NCBI GenBank assembly: GCA_030590185.1
Contig: JAUUZB010000423.1
Coordinates: forward strand, 1 to 5,072
Origin: Deltaproteobacteria bacterium
Lineage (GTDB): Bacteria; Myxococcota; XYA12-FULL-58-9; JAUUZB01
Direction: 5' to 3'
Length of the DNA stretch: 5,072 nucleotides
Both the position numbers and the translations under genes were made by a program. Under the pieces are notes generated by a model. It was not told where the DNA came from and did not search any database. It saw only the letters and a list, made by a program, of their open reading frames with translations. Below, in pieces: positions 1 through 5,072 of this stretch. Each line of letters begins with the position of its first letter. Within the stretch, counting starts at the first letter, position 1.

Positions 1-110
1 AACGGACCGCCGAGCCCGATCCGCCGCAGGCCGAGCCGGCCGCGGCGCCCGACGATGCGGGTACGAATCCAGTCGTGGATCTCAACCGCTACCGGCGACG
101 CAGGGCCTGA
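1..110 (+). CDS. C-terminal tail of an upstream gene (partial; possibly an ECF sigma factor)
   Basis: The frame beginning at base 3 is open to a TGA at 108-110 and encodes about 35 residues. It is rich in Pro, Ala, Glu and Asp and ends in a basic stretch, LNRYRRRRA. No domain can be recognised in this low-complexity tail. The stop lies 2 nt before the ATG of the anti-sigma factor gene, so the two are almost certainly cotranscribed and probably translationally coupled. Genes directly upstream of zf-HC2 anti-sigma factors usually encode their cognate ECF sigma factor, so that is the best guess. It rests on context alone; nothing in the visible residues is a sigma region 4 signature. Confidence 0.6.
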   Translation, partial: RTAEPDPPQAEPAAAPDDAGTNPVVDLNRYRRRRA

Positions 111-112
111 TC

Positions 113-913
113 ATGGACCAACGTTGGAACGACCTTTCCTGCGAAGAGACGCAGCGTTCGATCGCCTGGTTCCTGGACGACGAGCTCGACCCGGAGCAGG
201 CCCTCGAGATGGAGTCTCACCTCGAGGGCTGCGGCGCCTGCCGCGCGCTGCTCGAATCGGAGGGCCGGTTGCGGCTGGCCCTGCGGCGGGCGGCGAGCTC
301 CATGACCGCACCGGCGCGCCTGCGCCGCCGGCTCAACGAGGCGATGGTCCATGAGCGCCGCCGCTCGAGTCCCTGGGTGCGTCGCTGGCCCGCGGTGGCC
401 GCGGCCGCGATTTTGTTGGCGTTCCTATGGAAGGGCGCCAGCCCGGGTGAGTCGGACGAGCTCATCGAAGCGGCCGCCTTCCATGCCCGCAACTTGCCGG
501 TGATGATGGAGACCGACGACGTGGAGAAGGTGCGGCAGTTCTTCACCGGCAAGCTGCCCTTCGCGGTCCAGCTGCCCCACCTGGCCGCGACGACCGAGCG
601 GACGGCGAACGTGGTGCCGGTGCGCTTCGGGGGGCGGGTCACCCAGTTCAACAACCGCGACACGGCCTACGTGCGCTACCAGACGCCGCGTGGCCAGCTG
701 TCGGTCTTCGTCTACGAGAGCTCGCCCGGCGGCATCATGAGGGGCGGGCCGTTTTATCGAGTCGGTAACCAGAAGGTGCTGGTCAAGCGGGTGCGGGGCT
801 TCACGGCCATGCGCTGGCAGCGCGACGGGTTGGTCTACTCGGTGGTCACCGACCTACCGGAGCGGGACCTGGTGCGCAGCGGTTTGTTGCCGGAGCCGGT
901 GCGGACGCGTTAG
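113..913 (+). CDS. Membrane-anchored zinc-finger (zf-HC2) anti-sigma factor
   Basis: This 266-residue protein is likely a transmembrane anti-sigma factor that binds an ECF sigma factor in the cytoplasm and releases it on an envelope signal. The N-terminus has the zinc-binding anti-sigma pattern: C10, H36, C40 and C43, the last three as HxxxCxxC. A basic stretch at about 58-91 leads into one membrane helix at about 92-106 (WPAVAAAAILLAFLW). The remaining 160 residues should be periplasmic. They contain HARNLPV (about 123-129), a DVEKVRQFF segment and a C-terminal GLVYSVVTDL. From memory these resemble the sensor part of anti-sigma proteins from delta-proteobacteria and Myxococcota. The start at 113 is preferred because it keeps C10 and lies 2 nt after the preceding stop. 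CAGGG at 101-105 is a weak ribosome binding site. The gene converges on the membrane protein gene at 925-1332 with 11 nt between the stops and no clear terminator. The family call is firm; the signal sensed is unknown. Confidence 0.88.
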   Translation: MDQRWNDLSCEETQRSIAWFLDDELDPEQALEMESHLEGCGACRALLESEGRLRLALRRAASSMTAPARLRRRLNEAMVHERRRSSPWVRRWPAVAAAAILLAFLWKGASPGESDELIEAAAFHARNLPVMMETDDVEKVRQFFTGKLPFAVQLPHLAATTERTANVVPVRFGGRVTQFNNRDTAYVRYQTPRGQLSVFVYESSPGGIMRGGPFYRVGNQKVLVKRVRGFTAMRWQRDGLVYSVVTDLPERDLVRSGLLPEPVRTR

Positions 914-924
914 TCCCCTCGTTC

Positions 925-1332
925 TCAGCCCTTGCTTTCGTCCGGGATTACCCGGTCCCTGAGGAACAGCACCCGGTGTCGGATGCCGCGCGAGGCGTGA
1001 CTGCCGACGCCGCCGATGATGATCACCGTGATCAATAGCCAGATCCGCTCGTCCCAGAAGACCGGCACCAACGCCACCAGCAGCATCTTGGTCAGGATGA
1101 TCATTCCCCGCGTCTCGAACATCAACGCCAGGCTCGAGTGCAGGCCGATGGCGAGCATCAAGCCGCCGGTGGTGACCGCGGCTACCAGCCATGGGATCAA
1201 CACCTCCTCGGACTGGGCGAAGATGTGGCCCCCGACCAACACCCCGGTCGTCAGGAGATGGCCGCTGCGCAGCAGCACGCGGATCGCCCGGCGTCCCGGG
1301 AAGCCGCGCGGCGGATTCGGAAAGAGATCCAC
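925..1332 (-). CDS. Small four-helix integral membrane protein with intramembrane histidines
   Basis: The product is 135 residues long from a GTG start at 1332-1330. The frame is open further upstream, but that part overlaps the lipoprotein gene and has no membrane character. The chosen start lies 11 nt after the lipoprotein TAA, with AGGGGAG (14 nt away) and AGGCGAG (1 nt away) upstream, so initiation probably depends on coupling. A second in-frame GTG at 1278-1276 would remove the basic leader. Four hydrophobic helices are visible at about 23-39, 44-67, 76-93 and 97-113, and the tail is basic. His residues occur at 25 (SGHLL), 36 (GGHIF), 65 (GLHSS) and 112 (GSHAS). The overall pattern, including the GGVGSHASRG motif near the end, recalls small uncharacterised membrane proteins sometimes described as CopD-like. 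I do not recognise a defined function. Haem or metal binding through the histidines is only a hypothesis. It is the second gene of a minus-strand operon with the large lipoprotein. Confidence 0.78.
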   Translation of the reverse strand: MDLFPNPPRGFPGRRAIRVLLRSGHLLTTGVLVGGHIFAQSEEVLIPWLVAAVTTGGLMLAIGLHSSLALMFETRGMIILTKMLLVALVPVFWDERIWLLITVIIIGGVGSHASRGIRHRVLFLRDRVIPDESKG

Positions 1333-1343
1333 GCTCGCCTGGG

Positions 1344-4300
1344 TTACTCCCCTGAGCCTGGCGGTGGGAACTCGAACGGCAGCGCGGTCGGCGCTGGGAT
1401 GGTCGGACAGCTCATCCTGACCGGGTTGTCCGGGTCGCCCTCGACGCCGCCCTCGATGCAGTCGCGGCAATCGTTGCGCGCCAGGCAGGGGTGGTCCGAG
1501 AGCACGGTCCCGCGGGAGCTCAAGAACAGACCGATCTGGTTGATGGTGAACATGTTTATGTCGAACTCTAGATCTGGGTTCGGCAGGTCGATGGCGTGCA
1601 TGCCCGTGGCCTTGACCGCTGGGAAACGCACGGCGTTGTAGCCGTCGACGTTGGGCACCGAGGCGCGCAGCGGGACCTGGGGCTCGCAGACTACACCGTC
1701 GCAGCTCCAGGCCGGCTCGCCGCAGTAGTTGACCTCCTCCGGCGTGACGACGCTCGCCAGTCGTGGCAGGTCGGAGCTTTGGCGGCCGTCGGACAGGTCG
1801 TCGATGTCAAAGTTCACCCGGCCGCAGTGGGCGTGGCAACAGTCGCTCCGGAAGTAGTCGAGCTGCTCGATCCCCTCGGTGACGTGGTTGTTGATCAACA
1901 ACTGGTTCTCGCTGACGCCCCAGCGCGGGTCATCCTCGCGGAAACCGATCACCCCGGCGGCGCGGCCGAGGGCGATGCCGGTGGAGGTCGGCACGGTCAT
2001 GTCGCCCATGGTGACCACGTAGAGCACGTTGCAGGGCTTCTTGCCCTCGGGCTGGACGTCGAGGGGGTCGCTGTAGCGAGGGGCCCAATTGACCGGATCC
2101 GCCGGCTCCAGGATGATTTGGGAGATGGCGAGCAGGCGGCGGAAGCTCGGGGTGTTGCGGCGGTAGCCGAGGCCTTCCTGGATCGCCACCAGTTGATCGC
2201 CACCCTCGTGTTCCACGGTTTGGAAGAACCGGTCCTCCATGATCGGCTCGAAGGTGTCGAGGATTTTGGTTCGGGTGGCGCCGGCCTTGATCTTGCTGCC
2301 CGCAAACATCGGCGCACCCTTGCCGTCGGGGCGGTAGACCTCGATGGTGACGACATCGCCCTTGTCGGAGGCGATGTGGGCCCGCACCCGACGCTGGCTG
2401 TCGACGACCACCTCGTCCACGAGACCGTTGGTGAGGTTGTTGACCCGGAAGACGTCGCCCGGTCGGACCTCGTTCTCGACGCCCACCAGATCGCCTTCGT
2501 CGTCGAATATTTCATCGCCGACGATGCCGATCTTCATGATCTTCTTGCTGAAGACGTCGTTGACCAACCAGTTGACCCACATGAGATCCGGGTTGCGACC
2601 GTGGGGCTCGGTGATCACCATCGGTCCGAGCATCGGCAGGATCACCGCCCGCTGCACGTTGGTGAGGTCGGTGCGTAGTCCGATCTCGAGCAGGCCACCG
2701 CCCGAGGAGACCGGCGCCGCCGCCACGATCGCTGGGTCGAGGGCGCCGATGATCGAGGAGAGGATGCCGCCCATCGACGTGCCCATGGCGAAGTAGTCGT
2801 TGTCCGGCCCGCCCACGTCCGGCATGCCGTCGTTGTTGAAGTCACCGGCGAGGTGGGTGTCGGTGCCGTCGTCGGTGAGGGTGACATTCCACTCGGTGGT
2901 GCCGTCGAAGGACTGGAGCACGCGGATCGCCTGCAGGTAATCGACCACGGTCTGGCGGACGATGTCGCGGGTGTGGAAGGTGTCGTTGGTCCAGAAATCG
3001 CCGCCCACGTCGACGATGCCGTCGCCGTTGAGATCGCGGGCGCGGTCGACCTTGATCGCATCGTAGAAGATGCGCAGGCTCTCGCCGCCGTACTCGTTGA
3101 GCATCAGATCGATGATCGGGTCGAACTCCGGGCCGAGCGGGATGCCGTGGCCGTAGGCGTCGATGACAAAGGTGGCGATGCCGAACTTGGCGAGGATGCC
3201 GGCGAAGGCGAGCGCCTCGAGCTTCAGGGAGGTGTAGCCGTGGCAATAGAGCGCCACCGGGAAGGGCGCCTGACCATGGGCGCGCTTCGGGACGATTAGG
3301 ATGAAGCGGCGCGACTCCGCCTGGTGCTTGCCGATGCCGGCGGCGGTGTCGAGATCGAACACGCCGCCCGCCACATCGACCAGGTCGAGGGAACCGTAGT
3401 CGCCGGCGATCATGTAGTCGACCGCGCCGTAGGTGTCGAGCAGCGGTTGGATCTGCTCCGCGTCAAAGCCGCCGACGTCGATGTTCTCGAAGACGACCGC
3501 GAGCGCCTCGACGAGTTGATCCGGGCGCAGCAGAAAGGCCTCGTTGCCCAGGTCGTCGTCGATCGGCACGATCTGTTCGATGACCGCCGGGTAGGTGTCC
3601 GCCAGGTGAGCGAGCGGCCCGATGCCGTGCAGCCCCTCGCGCAGGCGGACCAGATCGGTGGTGGTGCTCTGGGTGGTGAAGCTCCAGGCGAAGGCGACGT
3701 TGTCGTTGTCGACATAATCCGACAACACGCCGTCCTCAAAGATTGGCGCCACGGTCTCGATTTGTTGCAGGTGGTGGACGTACTCCCAGGGCGAGCGCAC
3801 CGCGTCGCCGTTTTCGCCCACCAGTTCCTTGGTGATCACCACCGCGTAGGTGGTTTGCTCGCGCAGCGGCACCATGGGGCGGAAGACGAGGGTGTTGCTC
3901 TCCAGCTCGTAGAAGGTGATCAGATCGAAGAATGGATGGTTCGGGTGCCCCGGGTGGTTCGGATGATTGGGCAGCTCCACGGATCCCTCGATGACGGAGC
4001 CCCACAGGTTGGGGACGTCGAAGACGCCGTCGCCGTCGCTGTCCTCATCGACGTCGAGGCGGCCGTCGTCGTCGAGGTCCTCATTGACGTCGAGGTGGCC
4101 GTCGCCGTCGAGGTCCTCGCCCTCGTCGAGCTCGCCGTTGCCGTTGCTGTCCTCGTCCGTGTCCAGCCTGCCGTCCTGGTCGGCGTCTTCCCAAACATCG
4201 AAGTTGCCGTCGCCGTCGATGTCCTCGTCGTAGGTGTCGTAGATGATGTTGCTCGCCAGGCTGCGTGGGTCGTTTTCAAAGTAGCGGTCGGTTTTCTCGA

Positions 4301-4766
4301 CGGTGACCGGGTAGGAGCCGCCGCCGAAGTCGAGGACTTGGAGCTCGCCGTAGGTCGGGCTGTCTGGGGTGACGTCGACCAGGAACACCACGTCGTCGTC
4401 GAAATTGGCGTCGCCGGTCTGGCGCAGGGCGATGTTGGCCAGGTCGAGGCGGGCATCGAACTGGATCCAGGTCGCCGCGAAGGTGCCGAAACCATCGAGC
4501 TCGGAGAGGTAATCGCGCAAACGGCGCTCGAAGGAGGTGTCGGCCGCGCGCGAGGCGTTTACCCGGCGGCCGGTGGCCGAGCTCAGATCGGTGCGGGTGG
4601 CGACGTCGTTGGGGAAGGGGATCTCGGGCAAGGGCTTGGCATCAACGTCCCAGACGACGTTCGGGCCGTCCCCCTCGGCACGGGTCCCAAAGCCCAGGAG
4701 GGGCTCGCCGCCGGAGTAGCAGGCGGTAAGGGTGAGTGCGGCGAGTGTGAGCGCCAGAGTTTTCAT
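1344..4766 (-). CDS. Large secreted lipoprotein with calcium-type repeats and alpha/beta-hydrolase (lipase-like) domain
   Basis: This 1140-residue protein starts with a lipoprotein signal peptide whose lipobox LTAC ends at C16. The next residue is Tyr rather than Asp, so the outer membrane is the likely destination. Residues about 45-390 contain PFPND (50-54), TTYAVVITKELV (about 305-316) and FAWSFTTQS (about 359-367). From memory these resemble the N-terminal domain of bacterial virulence-factor lipases such as Vibrio VolA. This region holds six 12-residue Asp-rich repeats (181-252) and a His-Pro linker (266-278). The hydrolase core begins at about 486. It has an oxyanion-type HG at 509-510, the nucleophile elbow GTSMGG with S664, a likely acid D922 in GDMTVP, and a likely H1057 in GMHAID followed by a final helix. 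Between Ser and Asp lies an insertion of about 250 residues, part of it beta-rich (about 745-815). The tail from 976 has ten Cys, including CCHAHC. The start is set by AGGAGG 6 nt upstream of ATG; an earlier in-frame ATG at 4796 would spoil the signal peptide. Probable role is a surface or periplasmic esterase, lipase or lysophospholipase; the substrate is unknown. Confidence 0.88.
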   Translation of the reverse strand: MKTLALTLAALTLTACYSGGEPLLGFGTRAEGDGPNVVWDVDAKPLPEIPFPNDVATRTDLSSATGRRVNASRAADTSFERRLRDYLSELDGFGTFAATWIQFDARLDLANIALRQTGDANFDDDVVFLVDVTPDSPTYGELQVLDFGGGSYPVTVEKTDRYFENDPRSLASNIIYDTYDEDIDGDGNFDVWEDADQDGRLDTDEDSNGNGELDEGEDLDGDGHLDVNEDLDDDGRLDVDEDSDGDGVFDVPNLWGSVIEGSVELPNHPNHPGHPNHPFFDLITFYELESNTLVFRPMVPLREQTTYAVVITKELVGENGDAVRSPWEYVHHLQQIETVAPIFEDGVLSDYVDNDNVAFAWSFTTQSTTTDLVRLREGLHGIGPLAHLADTYPAVIEQIVPIDDDLGNEAFLLRPDQLVEALAVVFENIDVGGFDAEQIQPLLDTYGAVDYMIAGDYGSLDLVDVAGGVFDLDTAAGIGKHQAESRRFILIVPKRAHGQAPFPVALYCHGYTSLKLEALAFAGILAKFGIATFVIDAYGHGIPLGPEFDPIIDLMLNEYGGESLRIFYDAIKVDRARDLNGDGIVDVGGDFWTNDTFHTRDIVRQTVVDYLQAIRVLQSFDGTTEWNVTLTDDGTDTHLAGDFNNDGMPDVGGPDNDYFAMGTSMGGILSSIIGALDPAIVAAAPVSSGGGLLEIGLRTDLTNVQRAVILPMLGPMVITEPHGRNPDLMWVNWLVNDVFSKKIMKIGIVGDEIFDDEGDLVGVENEVRPGDVFRVNNLTNGLVDEVVVDSQRRVRAHIASDKGDVVTIEVYRPDGKGAPMFAGSKIKAGATRTKILDTFEPIMEDRFFQTVEHEGGDQLVAIQEGLGYRRNTPSFRRLLAISQIILEPADPVNWAPRYSDPLDVQPEGKKPCNVLYVVTMGDMTVPTSTGIALGRAAGVIGFREDDPRWGVSENQLLINNHVTEGIEQLDYFRSDCCHAHCGRVNFDIDDLSDGRQSSDLPRLASVVTPEEVNYCGEPAWSCDGVVCEPQVPLRASVPNVDGYNAVRFPAVKATGMHAIDLPNPDLEFDINMFTINQIGLFLSSRGTVLSDHPCLARNDCRDCIEGGVEGDPDNPVRMSCPTIPAPTALPFEFPPPGSGE
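3933..3971 (-). repeat. Short Asn/Gly-His-Pro tripeptide repeat linker
   Basis: Inside the lipoprotein gene, residues 267-278 read as four tripeptides, NHP-NHP-GHP-NHP, preceded by a Pro. At DNA level this is a short 9-nt-period repeat. It follows the Asp-rich repeats by about 14 residues and probably acts as a flexible linker. The regular His spacing could also bind a divalent metal, but that is inference. Confidence 0.75.
4011..4226 (-). repeat. Six tandem 36-bp units encoding 12-residue calcium-binding-type repeats
   Basis: Residues 181-252 of the lipoprotein split into exactly six 12-residue units with the pattern E-D-x-(D/N)-x-(D/N)-G-x-(L/F)-D-x-x, for example EDIDGDGNFDVW and EDLDGDGHLDVN. 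No residue is inserted between units. The DxDxDGxxD core is that of EF-hand-like and thrombospondin type 3 calcium loops. The DNA units are 36 bp long and partly conserved (recurring gtcgtcgaggtcctc-type segments), as expected for expansion by duplication. The antisense frame across this region gives meaningless Val/Ala/Glu repeats. Calcium binding is a family-level inference. Confidence 0.9.
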
Positions 4767-4772
4767 GGGCGT

Positions 4773-4778
4773 CCTCCT
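4773..4778 (-). promoter_or_regulatory. Strong Shine-Dalgarno AGGAGG deciding the lipoprotein start
   Basis: Read on the minus strand, AGGAGG is separated by ACGCCC (6 nt) from the ATG at 4766-4764. This is a full consensus site at good spacing. It fixes translation at the Met of MKTLALTLAALTLTAC rather than at the in-frame ATG at 4796-4794, which would add ten residues including a Cys and two Arg before the signal peptide. Confidence 0.88.
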
Positions 4779-4809
4779 GAGGGGGCAGAGAAGCACGGTT
4801 GGCTGGATA

Positions 4810-4838
4810 TGTATACTCGCCGGCCCTGCGGCGAGAAA
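4810..4838 (-). promoter_or_regulatory. Candidate promoter for the lipoprotein operon
   Basis: On the minus strand, TATACA (4815-4810) is a good -10 hexamer. It lies 17 nt downstream of TTTCTC (4838-4833), a poor -35 match. The implied transcript start near 4803 would leave a leader of about 37 nt containing the AGGAGG. Because the -35 is weak, this could instead be an activator-dependent promoter, or the -10 may be chance. On the plus strand the overlapping TATACT (4812-4817) has no convincing -35 partner. Confidence 0.3.
4816..4835. promoter_or_regulatory. Inverted repeat in the divergent intergenic region (possible operator)
   Basis: CTCGCCG at 4816-4822 and CGGCGAG at 4829-4835 are perfect 7-bp inverted arms around a 6-nt centre. 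The repeat lies between the divergent lipoprotein gene and the right-hand gene. It nearly fills the spacer of the candidate minus-strand promoter, where a regulator could bind. It has no T-run, so it does not look like a terminator. A 7-bp GC-rich dyad can arise by chance in DNA of this composition. Confidence 0.35.
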
Positions 4839-4843
4839 GTGGG

Positions 4844-4871
4844 TTGGCCCCGCCGGGGAAGGGACTATGCT
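4844..4871 (+). promoter_or_regulatory. Candidate promoter for the right-hand gene
   Basis: TTGGCC (4844-4849) and TATGCT (4866-4871) are each 4/6 matches to the housekeeping -35 and -10 hexamers, 16 nt apart. A transcript starting near 4878 would have a leader of about 28 nt before the ATG at 4906. The spacer contains a small CCCC-GCC-GGGG dyad (4848-4858). This is a pattern match only, in GC-rich DNA. Confidence 0.3.
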
Positions 4872-4905
4872 GTGCCTGAGCTCCCGGGCCGCCGCGCCTC
4901 ACGCC

Positions 4906-5072
4906 ATGAAGAGAAAACGCGTCATCCTGGCGCTGGTCGCCATTGCCCTCATCCCGATCGGTTGGCTCAGCTTCCATTTCTGGCAGTGGAACGTCACCCC
5001 GCGCGAGGGCCCGTTGATCGGCGTGTCCTCTGACACCGCCTGGCACAGCCGCCTCGGCCTCTCCAACACGAC
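4906..5072 (+). CDS. N-terminus of an exported or membrane-anchored protein, possibly a peptidase C26 / glutamine amidotransferase-like protein (partial)
   Basis: The first 55 codons are visible and the gene runs off the right edge. The protein starts with MKRKR, then a hydrophobic stretch at about 6-22 (VILALVAIALIPIGWLS) that could be an uncleaved anchor or a signal peptide. Residues about 36-48 read GPLIGVSSDTAWH. This resembles the first strand of gamma-glutamyl-GABA hydrolase-like class I amidotransferases, which often begin with P-(L/V)-IG-(V/I)-(T/S), but too little is present to be sure. No good ribosome binding site precedes this ATG. An in-frame ATG at 4867 has a GGGAAGGGA stretch before it and would add 13 residues. 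I prefer 4906 because it gives a standard basic n-region followed by a hydrophobic core. It is transcribed divergently from the lipoprotein gene. Confidence 0.7.
   Translation, partial: MKRKRVILALVAIALIPIGWLSFHFWQWNVTPREGPLIGVSSDTAWHSRLGLSNT

Noticed and set aside
942..955. CCGGG-ATTA-CCCGG hairpin about 30 nt after the anti-sigma stop
   Set aside because: It could act as a plus-strand terminator, but it has only 5-bp arms, no T-run and lies within the 3' coding part of the convergent membrane protein gene.
1333..1470. Upstream extension of the small membrane protein to the ATG at 1470
   Set aside because: It would overlap the lipoprotein gene by over 120 nt, and the added residues are Arg/Gly/Pro-rich like an out-of-frame shadow.
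1596..2678. Plus-strand open frame of 360 codons
   Set aside because: Also antisense to the lipoprotein gene, with biased Val/Asp/His/Ala composition and no recognisable motif or ribosome binding site.
4011..4226. Possible CRISPR-like or noncoding tandem repeat
   Set aside because: The 36-bp period is in frame, has no unique spacers and encodes a regular calcium-loop motif.
4767..4796. Ten-codon N-terminal extension of the lipoprotein from the ATG at 4796
   Set aside because: The consensus AGGAGG lies inside this extension and serves the ATG at 4766, which gives a canonical lipoprotein signal peptide.
3324..5033. Plus-strand open frame of 569 codons opposite the lipoprotein gene
   Set aside because: It is antisense to a gene with a clear signal peptide, strong ribosome binding site and catalytic motifs. 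Its translation is Val/Asp/Glu/Ala-rich with no domain and simply mirrors the Asp-rich repeats. Long antisense frames are expected at this GC content.

Overview
This 5.07 kb window is very GC-rich, densely coding DNA from a bacterium. The style points to a Gram-negative delta-proteobacterial lineage in the broad sense (Myxococcota or relatives). Evidence is a zinc-finger anti-sigma factor with a large periplasmic part, a giant Cys-rich lipoprotein with Asp/Gly calcium-type repeats, strong G/C third positions and long spurious antisense frames. The taxonomy is inference; no marker gene is present.

Left part, plus strand: the last codons of an unidentified gene (1-110, perhaps an ECF sigma factor) are followed after 2 nt by a complete membrane-anchored zf-HC2 anti-sigma factor (113-913). 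This pair converges, with an 11-nt gap, on a two-gene minus-strand unit.

Minus-strand unit: the first gene (1344-4766) fills two thirds of the window. It encodes a 1140-residue lipoprotein with a classical lipobox, an N-terminal region resembling the bacterial virulence-factor lipase (VolA-type) N-terminal domain, six perfect 12-residue Asp-rich repeats, a His-Pro linker, an alpha/beta-hydrolase core with a plausible Ser-Asp-His triad, and a Cys-rich tail. The second gene (925-1332) starts 11 nt after its stop and encodes a 135-residue four-helix membrane protein with four His in or at the helices.

Right part: a 139-bp divergent intergenic region (4767-4905) carries a perfect AGGAGG ribosome binding site for the lipoprotein gene, an inverted repeat and weak promoter candidates for both directions. 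A plus-strand gene starting at 4906 runs off the edge. Its product has an N-terminal signal or anchor, followed by a sequence that may begin a class I glutamine amidotransferase-like (peptidase C26) domain.

The genes do not form a recognisable known pathway. The most interesting object is the lipoprotein hydrolase: calcium-type loops occur both as a tandem block and as two near-identical copies inside the catalytic domain, one of them just before the nucleophile. No RNA genes, mobile elements or CRISPR arrays were seen.
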